Assembly (NCBI RefSeq): GCF_027366395.1
Contig: NZ_CP114771.1
Coordinates: 6,014,001 to 6,078,000 of the forward strand
Direction of reading: 5' to 3'
Source of the DNA: Endozoicomonas sp. GU-1
Lineage (GTDB): Bacteria > Pseudomonadota > Gammaproteobacteria > Pseudomonadales > Endozoicomonadaceae
Length of the DNA: 64,000 nucleotides
Under the pieces are notes generated by a model. That model did no database searches, had not been told where the DNA came from, and saw nothing but the letters and a program-made list of their open reading frames with translations. Made by a program: the position numbers and the translations under genes. This document shows, piece by piece, positions 9,464 to 18,272 of this stretch. Positions within the stretch are counted from its first letter, which is position 1. Every line of letters starts with the position of its first letter.

Positions 9464-11481
9464 CTGGCATCCCGTGATTTTTCCGTCAGCCGGCAGACCA
9501 TTGACCAGTCCAGCGGCTTTTTGAAAAATGGATCCTTGCTGTTTTCCAGAAACGCCCGGCGCAGGCTGTGGTAATCATAGTGGTCGTCATCAAAGACAAC
9601 CATTTGCTCTGTTTTGTCCAGGCAGAACGGACATTCCCTGATCCGCGCAACAACTCTGTGCTGGAGCTGCTCGAAGGCTGGAACGGACAGGCTGCGCAGG
9701 TATTTTTGCCAGGGTTCCCATGTTCTCAGGAAGTCCCCCAGGGCATCTTCAGTACAGTCCTGTTCGATTTCCATGGCGGCCTGGGTAATATGCCACTGGG
9801 AAACCCCGCTACAGGCTCTGAACAGCATGTACTGAGTTGCGCCCGGCAGGTTAAAGTGCTTGCGCAAACCAATTTGAAAAGCCAGCTCCACTTCAATCGG
9901 ATTGACGTAATTTAAGGTGCTTATATGACGTCTGGCAATTACTTTCAACGCATCCAGAATCATCATTTGCCGTCCCAGGGCGCGCAATTCTGTGGGGTCG
10001 CTGTCCGGCTGCATAGCCATGGCTTCTGCTGATCTGGACAGCTCCAGTGCTTCCAGGTCATCCAGAGCCAGTATAACCCGGTCGTCACAAGTACTGGTGG
10101 CATGGTGTATGCGCATCAGGGCGTTTTCCTGAATCTCTTGATTACTGCTGAGCAGCGACATGACTCCTAACACTCGCTGGGCCAGTATCCGCTGTGTTAC
10201 GCGGTTCTGGTAATCCGCAGTACCGGTCAGGCGTTGCAGATAATAAGTCAGGCTTTGCATCTGGTCAGGCCGCAGATCCAGAATTGGGATTGGGGAGCGA
10301 GATTTTGCAAGTTTCGCCCAAAATGTAAAAGCCTCTTCAAACGTTCTAAATGTGCGCTCCGGTACACCCTGCGGTTCAGCTACATAAAATTGCATGCCTT
10401 CTGGTGGTTCATGTTCAAGCTGGGCGAGTATCGCTGCTGGCAGCCCGGTATTTTCCAGATAAACCTTGCGTAAACGCACCTCCTGATTTTCCGTCGTCCA
10501 GCCCAGTTCTGTAATCCAGTGAAGCAGGGAGGTCAGGCTAACGCAGCCAGAGAGATCAAGGTCGCCACCGAGCTTGATTGAGGCAGGCAGTTCTCCCAGA
10601 TTGGTGCAATCTTTCAGGATAAGGTTGCCACCTATTTCCAGTAGAGTATCTGACGCTATTCTCAGTTCAGTGCAACCTTCAAGGGTAAGGTTTCGGCCCA
10701 CCTTGAGGGTTTGCGGCAGCCACTCCAGATTGGTACAACCCTTAAGGTAGAGATTTTCCGGTATGTTCATACCATTGGGCAGTTCCCGGAGACTGGTGCA
10801 GTTAATAAGGCTAAGGGTCGCCAGTACCGAGAGATTTTCCGGCAGTTTTTGCAGATTGTAACAATCGTTAAGAAACAGGCTGCGCCTGACAATCAGGTCA
10901 TCGGGCAAATATTTAAGTCTGGTGCAACCGTTGAGCAGAAGGTTCTCCCCCACAAAGAAATTTGTCGGTAAAGTCTCCAGGCTATGGCATTCGTTAAGCT
11001 CAGCACTCAGTCCTACGGTAAGGTTTTCAGGCAGAGTCCTGAGGCTGGAGCAAGCCTTAAGGAAGAGGGTCCGCCCCACGAAGAAGTTTTGCGGTAACTC
11101 CGGCAGTTGGCTGAAACCCTCAAAATCAACACTGAACACCACGTACAGATGTTTGGGAACAGACTGAATCCTGCTGCGCTGGGGCCGGCTGAGAGTGGGA
11201 AACAGGTCGCCATTAATTTTATAGCAGAGGTTATCGGAAACATTACCCTGCTTCATCAACAGGATCATTTCGGCCGGGTCGGTCTCCCGGACTTTAATGA
11301 CTGAGAATTTCGATAAAAGTTTAACGTTATGTGGGAACAGTGCATCAACGGACAATGAATCGCGGCGTATAAGATTTTCTGGCACTGGGCCGTTAGCGTC
11401 AGTATCCGGACCTTGCGTTGTTCTACTTACACTCGTACCAATATTGTGTGCAGGGAGATTGCCCGGTGATGTTACGTTCAT
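9460..11481 (-). CDS. LRR protein with NEL-type E3 ubiquitin ligase domain (IpaH/SspH-like effector)
   Basis: 673 residues. Residues ~115-340 hold about ten leucine-rich repeats of 20-22 residues with the pattern LPxxLxVGxxLxLxxCxxL. The C-terminal half matches the NEL (novel E3 ligase) domain of IpaH/SspH/SlrP effectors. The hallmark CxD site is present as STCDDRVILAL, giving catalytic Cys465 and Asp467, preceded by a helical segment ending RIHHAT. In known family members the LRR autoinhibits and selects substrate while Cys forms a thioester with ubiquitin inside the host cell. No N-terminal signal peptide is seen, which would fit type III delivery; no secretion genes lie in this window. The role in a host eukaryotic cell is inferred from the domain alone. 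The ATG (11481) is preceded only by a weak Shine-Dalgarno. The gene lies downstream of rluB on the same strand but 187 bp away. Confidence 0.88.
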   Translation of the reverse strand: MNVTSPGNLPAHNIGTSVSRTTQGPDTDANGPVPENLIRRDSLSVDALFPHNVKLLSKFSVIKVRETDPAEMILLMKQGNVSDNLCYKINGDLFPTLSRPQRSRIQSVPKHLYVVFSVDFEGFSQLPELPQNFFVGRTLFLKACSSLRTLPENLTVGLSAELNECHSLETLPTNFFVGENLLLNGCTRLKYLPDDLIVRRSLFLNDCYNLQKLPENLSVLATLSLINCTSLRELPNGMNIPENLYLKGCTNLEWLPQTLKVGRNLTLEGCTELRIASDTLLEIGGNLILKDCTNLGELPASIKLGGDLDLSGCVSLTSLLHWITELGWTTENQEVRLRKVYLENTGLPAAILAQLEHEPPEGMQFYVAEPQGVPERTFRTFEEAFTFWAKLAKSRSPIPILDLRPDQMQSLTYYLQRLTGTADYQNRVTQRILAQRVLGVMSLLSSNQEIQENALMRIHHATSTCDDRVILALDDLEALELSRSAEAMAMQPDSDPTELRALGRQMMILDALKVIARRHISTLNYVNPIEVELAFQIGLRKHFNLPGATQYMLFRACSGVSQWHITQAAMEIEQDCTEDALGDFLRTWEPWQKYLRSLSVPAFEQLQHRVVARIRECPFCLDKTEQMVVFDDDHYDYHSLRRAFLENSKDPFFKKPLDWSMVCRLTEKSRDAS

Positions 11482-11668
11482 ATCATCATCTTACGGCTGT
11501 GAGTAATGTATAAGGATCACAACTGATTGATGAAGTTCACTTTTTCTGGTGGTGACGGCAAAAATGATACGGACAGGCGGTGCCAGGTGGGTATGAGAAG
11601 CCAACCGCCAGCCCCCTCATCAAGCGCAGGGAGAGGGCCGGGTGGATGCTGCCATTATGAAGATTTCC

Positions 11669-12550
11669 CTAGCGGGAACGCTTTTTCGGATGAGGACTGA
11701 AACGTTTGGTACTGCCTTTGACTTTCCTGGCCTGCACTTCGTTCTTTTTCAGCCGGTCCTGCGGCTTTTTGTGGAAGGCGGGTGCGGGTGACAGGTCTAC
11801 CAGTGCGGCAAGCGCGTCGATGTCCTGTTTTTCCAGCTCCTGGAACTGCCCCTGACGCAGGTGATCAGGAATGATCATGCTGCCAAAACGGACCCGTTTC
11901 AAACGGCTGACTTTCAGATCCTGGGATTCCCAGAGACGGCGGACTTCACGGTTACGCCCTTCAAGAATACAGACGTGAAACCAATGGTTAATGCCAGTAC
12001 CGCCGGAGTCCACAATATCGGTAAAACGAGCCATGCCATCTTCCAGCTCGACACCTTCAAACAGGTTTTTCACTTTCTGCTGGGTAATATCACCCATGAC
12101 CCGCACGGCGTACTCCCGCTCAATGGAATGAGAGGGGTGCATCAGGCGGCTGGCCAGTTCGCCATCATTGGTAAACAGCAGCAGACCGGAGGTATTGAGG
12201 TCCAGGCGGCCGATGGAGATCCAGCGCTCGCCCTTCAGTTTAGGGAGTTTATCAAAGACCGTTGGACGGCCTTCTTGGTCAGAACGGCTGCAGATTTCGC
12301 CTTCCGGTTTGTTATAAGCGATGACACGGCGAATACCGGAGGCGTAAGCATCCAGCTTAATAACCCGGCCGTCCACGGCAATAACGTCGGCCAGGGCTGC
12401 ACGGTCGCCAAGGCTGGCTTTGACACCGTTGACACTGATGCGTCCTTCAGTGATCCAGCGCTCCATCTCACGGCGTGAGCCAAGGCCAGCGCCCGCCAGG
12501 ATCTTTTGCAATTTTTCGCCCTGCGGAGGGAGTGTAGTTTCTGTGGTCAT
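11669..12550 (-). CDS. rluB: 23S rRNA pseudouridine(2605) synthase
   Basis: RsuA/RluB family: isomerises a uridine in 23S rRNA helix 93 during 50S assembly. The start is placed at ATG 12550 (293 residues; [16 protein letters not shown]); an upstream TTG at 12625 would add 25 unconserved residues. An S4 RNA-binding domain occupies residues ~10-70. The catalytic motif [18 protein letters not shown] gives Asp117, and the C-terminal [11 protein letters not shown] motif is intact. The lysine/arginine-rich tail is usual for RluB. In related bacteria rluB directly follows scpB; here 4.8 kb of accessory DNA on the opposite strand separates them. Confidence 0.93.
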   Translation of the reverse strand: MTTETTLPPQGEKLQKILAGAGLGSRREMERWITEGRISVNGVKASLGDRAALADVIAVDGRVIKLDAYASGIRRVIAYNKPEGEICSRSDQEGRPTVFDKLPKLKGERWISIGRLDLNTSGLLLFTNDGELASRLMHPSHSIEREYAVRVMGDITQQKVKNLFEGVELEDGMARFTDIVDSGGTGINHWFHVCILEGRNREVRRLWESQDLKVSRLKRVRFGSMIIPDHLRQGQFQELEKQDIDALAALVDLSPAPAFHKKPQDRLKKNEVQARKVKGSTKRFSPHPKKRSR

Positions 12551-12651
12551 GGGATATCGGCGGGGTCTCCGCCCGAAATTTAACAAGAGGGAACGCAGTA
12601 TAACGGGAGGTTCGGGTACAAACAATCCGGTTGAGCCGCAGTGAAATAGAG

Positions 12652-12694
12652 TAAGTAGCCAGAAATATATGATTCCATATGGCCAGCTACTTAA
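12652..12694. promoter_or_regulatory. Inverted repeat and shared motif upstream of the CCL-repeat gene
   Basis: TAAGTAGC (12652-12659) pairs with GCTACTTA (12686-12693) across a 26-nt spacer. The right part (12670-12694) is the motif also found at 9439-9463. It lies between the divergent rluB and repeat gene, so it could be an operator or a remnant of the insertion. No function can be read from the sequence. Confidence 0.4.
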
Positions 12695-12735
12695 ACAGGT
12701 GAAATAAAGAAGAGGAATGGAACCTGATAATCATT

Positions 12736-15700
12736 TTGTGGTCAAACGGCGGTGTTTATAGCCTCAGGCAGGGTTTTATTCTGAAAGCAATAATACCAAC
12801 CTGCTACCATGCACAGTCTGCTCTCCGGGTTGACCAGAGAGCCGGTTTGCGCGGGATGCCAGAACACCCCGGACATACATTTAACGGTAAAAGGGTCGCA
12901 AACTATCAGCCTGATAGAATGGCTGCTGCCCCCCCGGATTACGGCAAGCTTACGGAGGATGACTTCTGGGGGAGAAAAACATTATATGGACATCGTATCA
13001 CCCCGGCCAGTGTGCTTGCAGCCTACGGACATGATAGATCGTCTCTTAGAAGTGGCTTCTTCCTGCTCAAACTTTGCCTGCAGAACATTCTTTATGACAA
13101 TAAAAGAGTGACTCCGGAACAGGTGATTCAGGAATTCAACCGGAAACCAGATCAAAAGAATAAGTACCAGATAGCGATAGCGCGCTTTAAGTCGGAATGC
13201 TGCCTGAATGGCCTGGCGTTAAATGGCCAGCCGGTCACACCGGATGAGGTAGTTAAGGGTTATCAGGACCTTAATGCAACTCTGGAGCTGGCACGCTTTA
13301 AGTCGGAATGCTGCCTGAAGGGACTGCTGTTAAATGGCCAGCCGATCAGACCGGATGCGGTCGTCAGGGGTTTCCCGGATAGCCCGGAAGGCAAAATGGG
13401 AATTGCGCGCTTCAAGGAGGAATGTTGCCTGAGAGGGCTGGCGTTGAATGGCCAGCAGGTCTCACCGGATGCGGTGGTGAAGGATTTTCCGGATAATCCG
13501 AAAGGTTGGCTGGGGATCGCGCGCTTCAAAGCGGAATGTTGCCTGAAACGCCTGCCATTGAATGGCCGACAGATCACCCCGGAGGCAGTGGTTAAGGGCT
13601 ATCAGGCACTTGGGGCAAGATTGGAACTGGCGCGCTTCAAAGGGGAATGTTGCCTCAGGGACCTGCCGTTGAGTGGCCTGCGGGTCACACCGGAAGAGGT
13701 GGTGGAGGATTACCCGGATAGTCCGGCAGGCAAACGCGGAGTGGCGCACTTCCAAGAGGACTGTTGCCTGAGCGGGCTGCTGTTGAATGGCCAGCAGGTT
13801 TCACCGGATACGGTGGTTAACGGTTACCGGGCCACTAAATCAGTACTGGGGCTGGCGCACTTTATGGAACGGTGTTGGCTGAGGGGGTTGGCAGTAAATG
13901 GCAAGCAGGTCAGGCCGGATGATGTGTTCAGGAGTTTTCCGGATAATGATACAGGTGGCAAGCTGGGAAGAACGCGCTTTAAGGAACTGTGTTGCCTGAA
14001 GGGCATGGCGTTGAATGGCCGACTGGTTACCCCTGATGCAGTGATTGAGGATTATCAGTCAGCCAATGCCATGCTTGAGCTGGCACGTTTCAAAGCGGAA
14101 TGTTGCCTGAGGGGCCTGTTGGTCAAGGGCCAGCAGGTCACACCGGACACCGTGGCCAGGGATTATAAGGCAGCCAGGGCAACTCTCGAGCTAGGGCGCT
14201 TCAAGGCAGAATGTTGCCTGAGGGGGCTGCGATTGAATGGTCAGCAGGTCACACCGGATGCCGTGGTTAAGAATTATGAACAGGGTGGGTGGTTGCTTGA
14301 AAGAGCGATTTTTTATTCCCGGTTGGCATTGAATGCCAGAGAATTGAATGGCAGCTATCTGGATAACCTGAAAGTACTGGCAGCGTTTAATGAAGCTCCC
14401 GGAAATCATGCCGCAAGTCAGATTGAATACCTGATGCACAGGTTGCAACAACCTCGGCGATACGATGAAAGCAATGATGCTCAGGATCTCATTGAAAAGG
14501 CCTGGCAACTTCTGGACAGCATATTGGTCAAAGATAAGCAACAACGGTTGCGATGTATATTGATATTCATGGCTATGCAGAATGGATTGACCATTAATCA
14601 TCAGCGAGTGTCGGCAGAACAGGTATTGCAATCCATCCAGACACTGAGGCCCTCATTTCAGAATTCGCGCATCTATTTCTTTTTCCTGAAACACTGTTAT
14701 ATCACTGGACAGCCTGTTTATGGGCGAAGAATCGAAAGACATCAGGTGATGGAATGCCTTAAGGGTTTTCCTGAAGGAAGTAAACTGCGCCATGCTTTGG
14801 GGTGCGGCCTTGAACAGAGCCACTACCAAACAGGTACAGTGAATAATTTTCTGTTTAATCGGGAAAATGCTGTCGCCTGTGATAGTCGGTACAGATACGC
14901 AGCCTCTGCCCGTCAGCATGCGGCTTCTGTCGCCGTTCGTCGAAAGTGCCCGGTAGCTTACAGACCTGAACTGTATAGACCTGAATTGTATAGACAGACC
15001 ACAGATAACTTCCGGTCTGGCTTTGGTCATGAAAACAGATATTCAGCCAGCTGTGTCCATAACGCCGGATATGGCTATAGAGGTCAACTGCCTGACGTGG
15101 TCCCGATTTCAGAATACCCTGGCCGAGAAAAAGCGGTAGAAGTATCCGTGGCCAATCCCCGCAGGGAACATCCATTCCCTTACCAGGCCGGTGAATACTG
15201 GTATGAAACAGGGACAGCAGAAAATACGTTCACTCCGGGCAGAGCGGGTCTTCCGGACAATAAGGTGCCGCCGTTAAATGCGCTGACGCTGAAAACACTG
15301 GAGATTATTCAGGTAATCAATGATGCTTATCCCGATCCCCCCATCCTGATTACCGGTTCGTATGCCCGTTACTTACAAAACCGCTGCTCATCATTCAACG
15401 ATATTGACCTTATCTGCACGGCAGAAGAGCCTGCCAGAGCCCTGTTTGACCGGCTGCGGGCATTGAATACTGACAGAGATTCAGAAATCCCCAAAAGTGT
15501 CACCATCGGGCCAGTCCCGGGATGTCCGGCGATTAAACTGCCAAAAGCTTTCAATATTCATCTGACAGACGGTGATCTGGGTGCCAGGGTAATGGGGCTG
15601 CAGGTCAGCGTGGACGACAGAGTAGCCCATCGAAACGAGGCACGACTGGCCGTTCATGTTCCCGGCGTAAAGAAGTCGGTGTGGTGTTTGTCGTTTGCTG

Positions 15701-16212
15701 AAGAAACCAGATTGTTGAACGATACGCTGAAATTTCTCACCGATAACCTCGATCCACTGACTGAGCAGTTGCAAAAAGGAGCGGCATTTGCCTTGCCCCG
15801 AACCATTCTTTTTAATACCCCCCAAAACACCGGTGAGCGTATTTATGGTTTGCTGATACGCTCTTTGCTTACCCTGAATAAAGCCCGGCAGTTTATAGCG
15901 CTGCACTCTCAAGGAGACCCCGGAAAACCTGACGACCGGACAATCCAGGGGCAGGAAGAGCGCCGACGCCTTTATGCATTGACTCAGAATCTTCACATGA
16001 AATTGCTCAGCCATCTGTGGCGTAAGGGTTTTGAGCTCAGAGTGAATGGCTGGCTATCGACCTTTCAGCCAGTTAATGATTACCAATGCAAGAAAAAGGA
16101 ATTTGTCAAAACACTGCTTGCGCTGATCCACCCTGATTGCTCTGGACTCCGACAATATAACTCTGACCTTCCCGTAGCGCATAATGCAGTAGTGAACCTA
16201 TTGAGAAAGTAA
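12736..16212 (+). CDS. CCLxGLxLNG-repeat protein with C-terminal nucleotidyltransferase-like domain
   Basis: 1,158 residues from a TTG start. Residues ~148-522 are ten 37-39-residue repeats with consensus RFKxECCLxGLxLNGxxV, then PDxVVxxY; degenerate units lie before and after. This looks like an alpha-helical solenoid of an unrecognised family. Near residue 870 a nucleotidyltransferase-fold signature appears: a hydrophobic strand, GSYAR (874-878), then FNDIDL (887-892) with Asp889 and Asp891 as the expected metal ligands, as in MNT/poly(A)-polymerase-type enzymes. The substrate is unknown. No Shine-Dalgarno precedes the TTG. An ATG at 12717, with AAGAGG just before it, opens a 14-codon frame (MEPDNHF...) one register off, and the same arrangement exists in the broken paralogue at 29.1-29.8 kb. 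The gene sits with the next one between rluB and scpB. A secreted effector is a reasonable guess, unproven. Confidence 0.75.
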   Translation: MWSNGGVYSLRQGFILKAIIPTCYHAQSALRVDQRAGLRGMPEHPGHTFNGKRVANYQPDRMAAAPPDYGKLTEDDFWGRKTLYGHRITPASVLAAYGHDRSSLRSGFFLLKLCLQNILYDNKRVTPEQVIQEFNRKPDQKNKYQIAIARFKSECCLNGLALNGQPVTPDEVVKGYQDLNATLELARFKSECCLKGLLLNGQPIRPDAVVRGFPDSPEGKMGIARFKEECCLRGLALNGQQVSPDAVVKDFPDNPKGWLGIARFKAECCLKRLPLNGRQITPEAVVKGYQALGARLELARFKGECCLRDLPLSGLRVTPEEVVEDYPDSPAGKRGVAHFQEDCCLSGLLLNGQQVSPDTVVNGYRATKSVLGLAHFMERCWLRGLAVNGKQVRPDDVFRSFPDNDTGGKLGRTRFKELCCLKGMALNGRLVTPDAVIEDYQSANAMLELARFKAECCLRGLLVKGQQVTPDTVARDYKAARATLELGRFKAECCLRGLRLNGQQVTPDAVVKNYEQGGWLLERAIFYSRLALNARELNGSYLDNLKVLAAFNEAPGNHAASQIEYLMHRLQQPRRYDESNDAQDLIEKAWQLLDSILVKDKQQRLRCILIFMAMQNGLTINHQRVSAEQVLQSIQTLRPSFQNSRIYFFFLKHCYITGQPVYGRRIERHQVMECLKGFPEGSKLRHALGCGLEQSHYQTGTVNNFLFNRENAVACDSRYRYAASARQHAASVAVRRKCPVAYRPELYRPELYRQTTDNFRSGFGHENRYSASCVHNAGYGYRGQLPDVVPISEYPGREKAVEVSVANPRREHPFPYQAGEYWYETGTAENTFTPGRAGLPDNKVPPLNALTLKTLEIIQVINDAYPDPPILITGSYARYLQNRCSSFNDIDLICTAEEPARALFDRLRALNTDRDSEIPKSVTIGPVPGCPAIKLPKAFNIHLTDGDLGARVMGLQVSVDDRVAHRNEARLAVHVPGVKKSVWCLSFAEETRLLNDTLKFLTDNLDPLTEQLQKGAAFALPRTILFNTPQNTGERIYGLLIRSLLTLNKARQFIALHSQGDPGKPDDRTIQGQEERRRLYALTQNLHMKLLSHLWRKGFELRVNGWLSTFQPVNDYQCKKKEFVKTLLALIHPDCSGLRQYNSDLPVAHNAVVNLLRK
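13178..14300 (+). repeat. Ten ~114-bp tandem repeats encoding CCLxGLxLNG units
   Basis: Units of 37-39 codons begin at CGCTTTAAG/CGCTTCAAG-type sequence and contain GAATGTTGCCTG then AATGGCC(A/G)GC(A/C)GGTC. All remain in frame. Unit 7 (near 13860) is the most divergent (CWL instead of CCL and one extra residue). Confidence 0.85.
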
Positions 16213-16255
16213 GCTGTCTATGGGGAGTAAATATCTATCGTTAGAAGGTTTATTT

Positions 16256-17377
16256 ATGACTCCACCAAGTGCAAATACCGGATTGGCAAACTCTGTTAAC
16301 GGACCACTAAGCAACAGCTATGACCAGAATGATTCTGCCTTGCCAGCGAATGCTCAGCATGCGGGCGGTATTTTTCGGAGTCGTGCCACGGAAGATCTTC
16401 AGCACAGTCCGGCCGTTGGAGCTCGAACTGTCAGTGCGGTTTTGCCTGTCCAAAATTATATGAATCCAGCATTAGGTGAAACTGATAATCCATCGGTTGT
16501 GAGATTTACGGTTGGCTCAGATGATGAACAGTCTGATGACGATGCTTCACCCTTATCCTCCCTCAGTTCAGGTCCTGGTTCAGAACCCGATTGCTTCATT
16601 GGGTTGGAGCAAACGTTAGAAAGCCTTCTTCTGGTAAAGGAGGCAGATTCCACTGAAGGTGCTGTAGGGGGCTGCGCTTATTGTGGCGGTGAGCAGATTC
16701 TGGAGGAGTCTCTGACATCCAGCTTGAATGAACTGGCGTCAATATCTTCTGCGGGGAAGGGCGCTAGCGATAAGGCCGTTGAAAGTGTCAGGAAAGAACT
16801 TGGTGAAACGATCGCGGACTCTTTCACAACAGCCAGACTGGAAGAATTGCATACTATTGCCTGTAGACTCGAGTTGTGGCAGAAAATGAATTGCAGATTA
16901 CTTGAAAAATGTAAAGTTAACTCCTTCGACACTTACATACCCGATCTCACTACCCGGGGAATGGTTCCAATCAAGTTCGATGATCTAATCAACGGTATTA
17001 TTAATACAGGTGTTATGTCTGATCTTGGCAAAGGGCTTGATAAAATTGACAGTTATCTGAGAGGGTGTGATGTAACGATGCTACGCCACCGTCATCGTCT
17101 TTGCACAGATATGAGCAAAGACGTCCATCAGCCAATACTTTCCTTCTCATTTTATCAGGAAAATATATTAGACTCACAATTTCCAGATGAACTTTTTGAT
17201 GGGGAAGAATTACCAGATTTCACTTACCTTCTTGATGGCGATAAAAGTACAGACTGGAACCACCTTGCCCGTGAGCTGGATGCTTATTTGCAACCGGTAT
17301 TTCAGGCGCTGGTTGAGGTTGGTGGGGCTATTCCAGAAGACACTCTGGAAGAATACTTCAAGAGTGTCGTTGATTAA
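16256..17377 (+). CDS. Hypothetical protein, candidate secreted/effector
   Basis: The start at 16256 is preferred because AGAAGG lies 7-9 nt upstream; an in-frame ATG at 16220 also exists, only 7 nt after the preceding gene's stop. About 373 residues, no recognised family. The first ~110 residues are polar, Ser/Asn/Gly-rich and probably disordered, with an acidic stretch (SDDEQSDDDAS). The rest is mostly helical and contains a CAYCGG cysteine pair and an acidic C-terminus. No signal peptide or membrane segment. It is probably co-transcribed with the repeat-nucleotidyltransferase gene. Its stop TAA (17375-17377) overlaps the stop of convergent scpB (17374-17376), so no intergenic DNA remains at this junction. 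Confidence 0.6.
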   Translation: MTPPSANTGLANSVNGPLSNSYDQNDSALPANAQHAGGIFRSRATEDLQHSPAVGARTVSAVLPVQNYMNPALGETDNPSVVRFTVGSDDEQSDDDASPLSSLSSGPGSEPDCFIGLEQTLESLLLVKEADSTEGAVGGCAYCGGEQILEESLTSSLNELASISSAGKGASDKAVESVRKELGETIADSFTTARLEELHTIACRLELWQKMNCRLLEKCKVNSFDTYIPDLTTRGMVPIKFDDLINGIINTGVMSDLGKGLDKIDSYLRGCDVTMLRHRHRLCTDMSKDVHQPILSFSFYQENILDSQFPDELFDGEELPDFTYLLDGDKSTDWNHLARELDAYLQPVFQALVEVGGAIPEDTLEEYFKSVVD

Positions 17378-18258
17378 TGAAAGGTTTCATCGGGCTCTTC
17401 AGACTGGGAAGAAATGGCTTCTTCAGAGGATTGCTCATCAGAAGTCAGGCTTTCTGAAGCTATGGTCAATTCATCTTCAGTGAGTTCAGAGCTCAGTTGT
17501 TCTTTCTCTTCTTCCAGTTGCAGGGCCGGTATTTTCTGCTTCTTGATCAAGTCATTAAAGCCAGTGGGCAATTCGGCTTCCATGGCATCCAGTTCATCGA
17601 ACAGCTCCTGGGCCGAACGCTCTTTGATGACCTCCTGGTCCGCCAGCTCCGGCTGTTCTAACGTACCGCCTGCTGCGGCCAGTGCTTCGGCAATCTCTTC
17701 CGGGATTTCCAGGGCCTTGGCGATTTCTTCCAGGTCCCGGATTTCCGACAGCGGCGGCAGTTCATTCAGGTTCTGCAGGTTGAAGTAATCCAGGAATTGC
17801 CGGGTGGTGGCAAACATAGCGGGTCTGCCGGGCACATCCCGGTGGCCGACAACGCGAACCCACTCCCGCTCCTGCAGGGTGCGTATGATATTACTGCTGA
17901 CACTGACGCCACGAATATCTTCAATTTCTCCCCGGGTAATGGGCTGGCGATAGGCGATCAGGGCCAGGGTTTCCAGAAGGGCACGGGTATAGCGCTGAGG
18001 TTTTTCGTCCCACAGGCCGCCAATCCAGGGAGCCATGGCCTGACGAACCTGGAAGCGGAAGCCGGACGCTACTTGCTTCAGTTCAAAGGCCCGGCCCTCG
18101 CAGGCGTCAGATACTTTGACCAGGGCTTCACGGATTTCATTGCCATCAGGGCGATTGTCTTCCGCAAAGAGGGCCGCCAGTTGTTCAATCGTCAGTGGAC
18201 GACTGCTGGCCATGATCGCTGCTTCCAGAATCAGTGAGAGATCAGGCTTTTCGCTCAT
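17374..18258 (-). CDS. scpB: Segregation and condensation protein B
   Basis: 294 residues. ScpB dimers bind the ScpA kleisin and SMC/MukBEF-like ATPases to help chromosome segregation. Two winged-helix domains are evident, with the conserved core LALIAYRQPITRGEIEDIRG and the GRPAMFATTRQFLDYFNL segment near residues 110-165. The last ~100 residues are an acidic, Glu/Ser-rich tail without clear structure, longer than in E. coli-type ScpB but common in gammaproteobacteria. It starts 14 nt after scpA, so they form an operon. Confidence 0.93.
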   Translation of the reverse strand: MSEKPDLSLILEAAIMASSRPLTIEQLAALFAEDNRPDGNEIREALVKVSDACEGRAFELKQVASGFRFQVRQAMAPWIGGLWDEKPQRYTRALLETLALIAYRQPITRGEIEDIRGVSVSSNIIRTLQEREWVRVVGHRDVPGRPAMFATTRQFLDYFNLQNLNELPPLSEIRDLEEIAKALEIPEEIAEALAAAGGTLEQPELADQEVIKERSAQELFDELDAMEAELPTGFNDLIKKQKIPALQLEEEKEQLSSELTEDELTIASESLTSDEQSSEEAISSQSEEPDETFH

Positions 18259-18272
18259 TGATATTTTCCATG

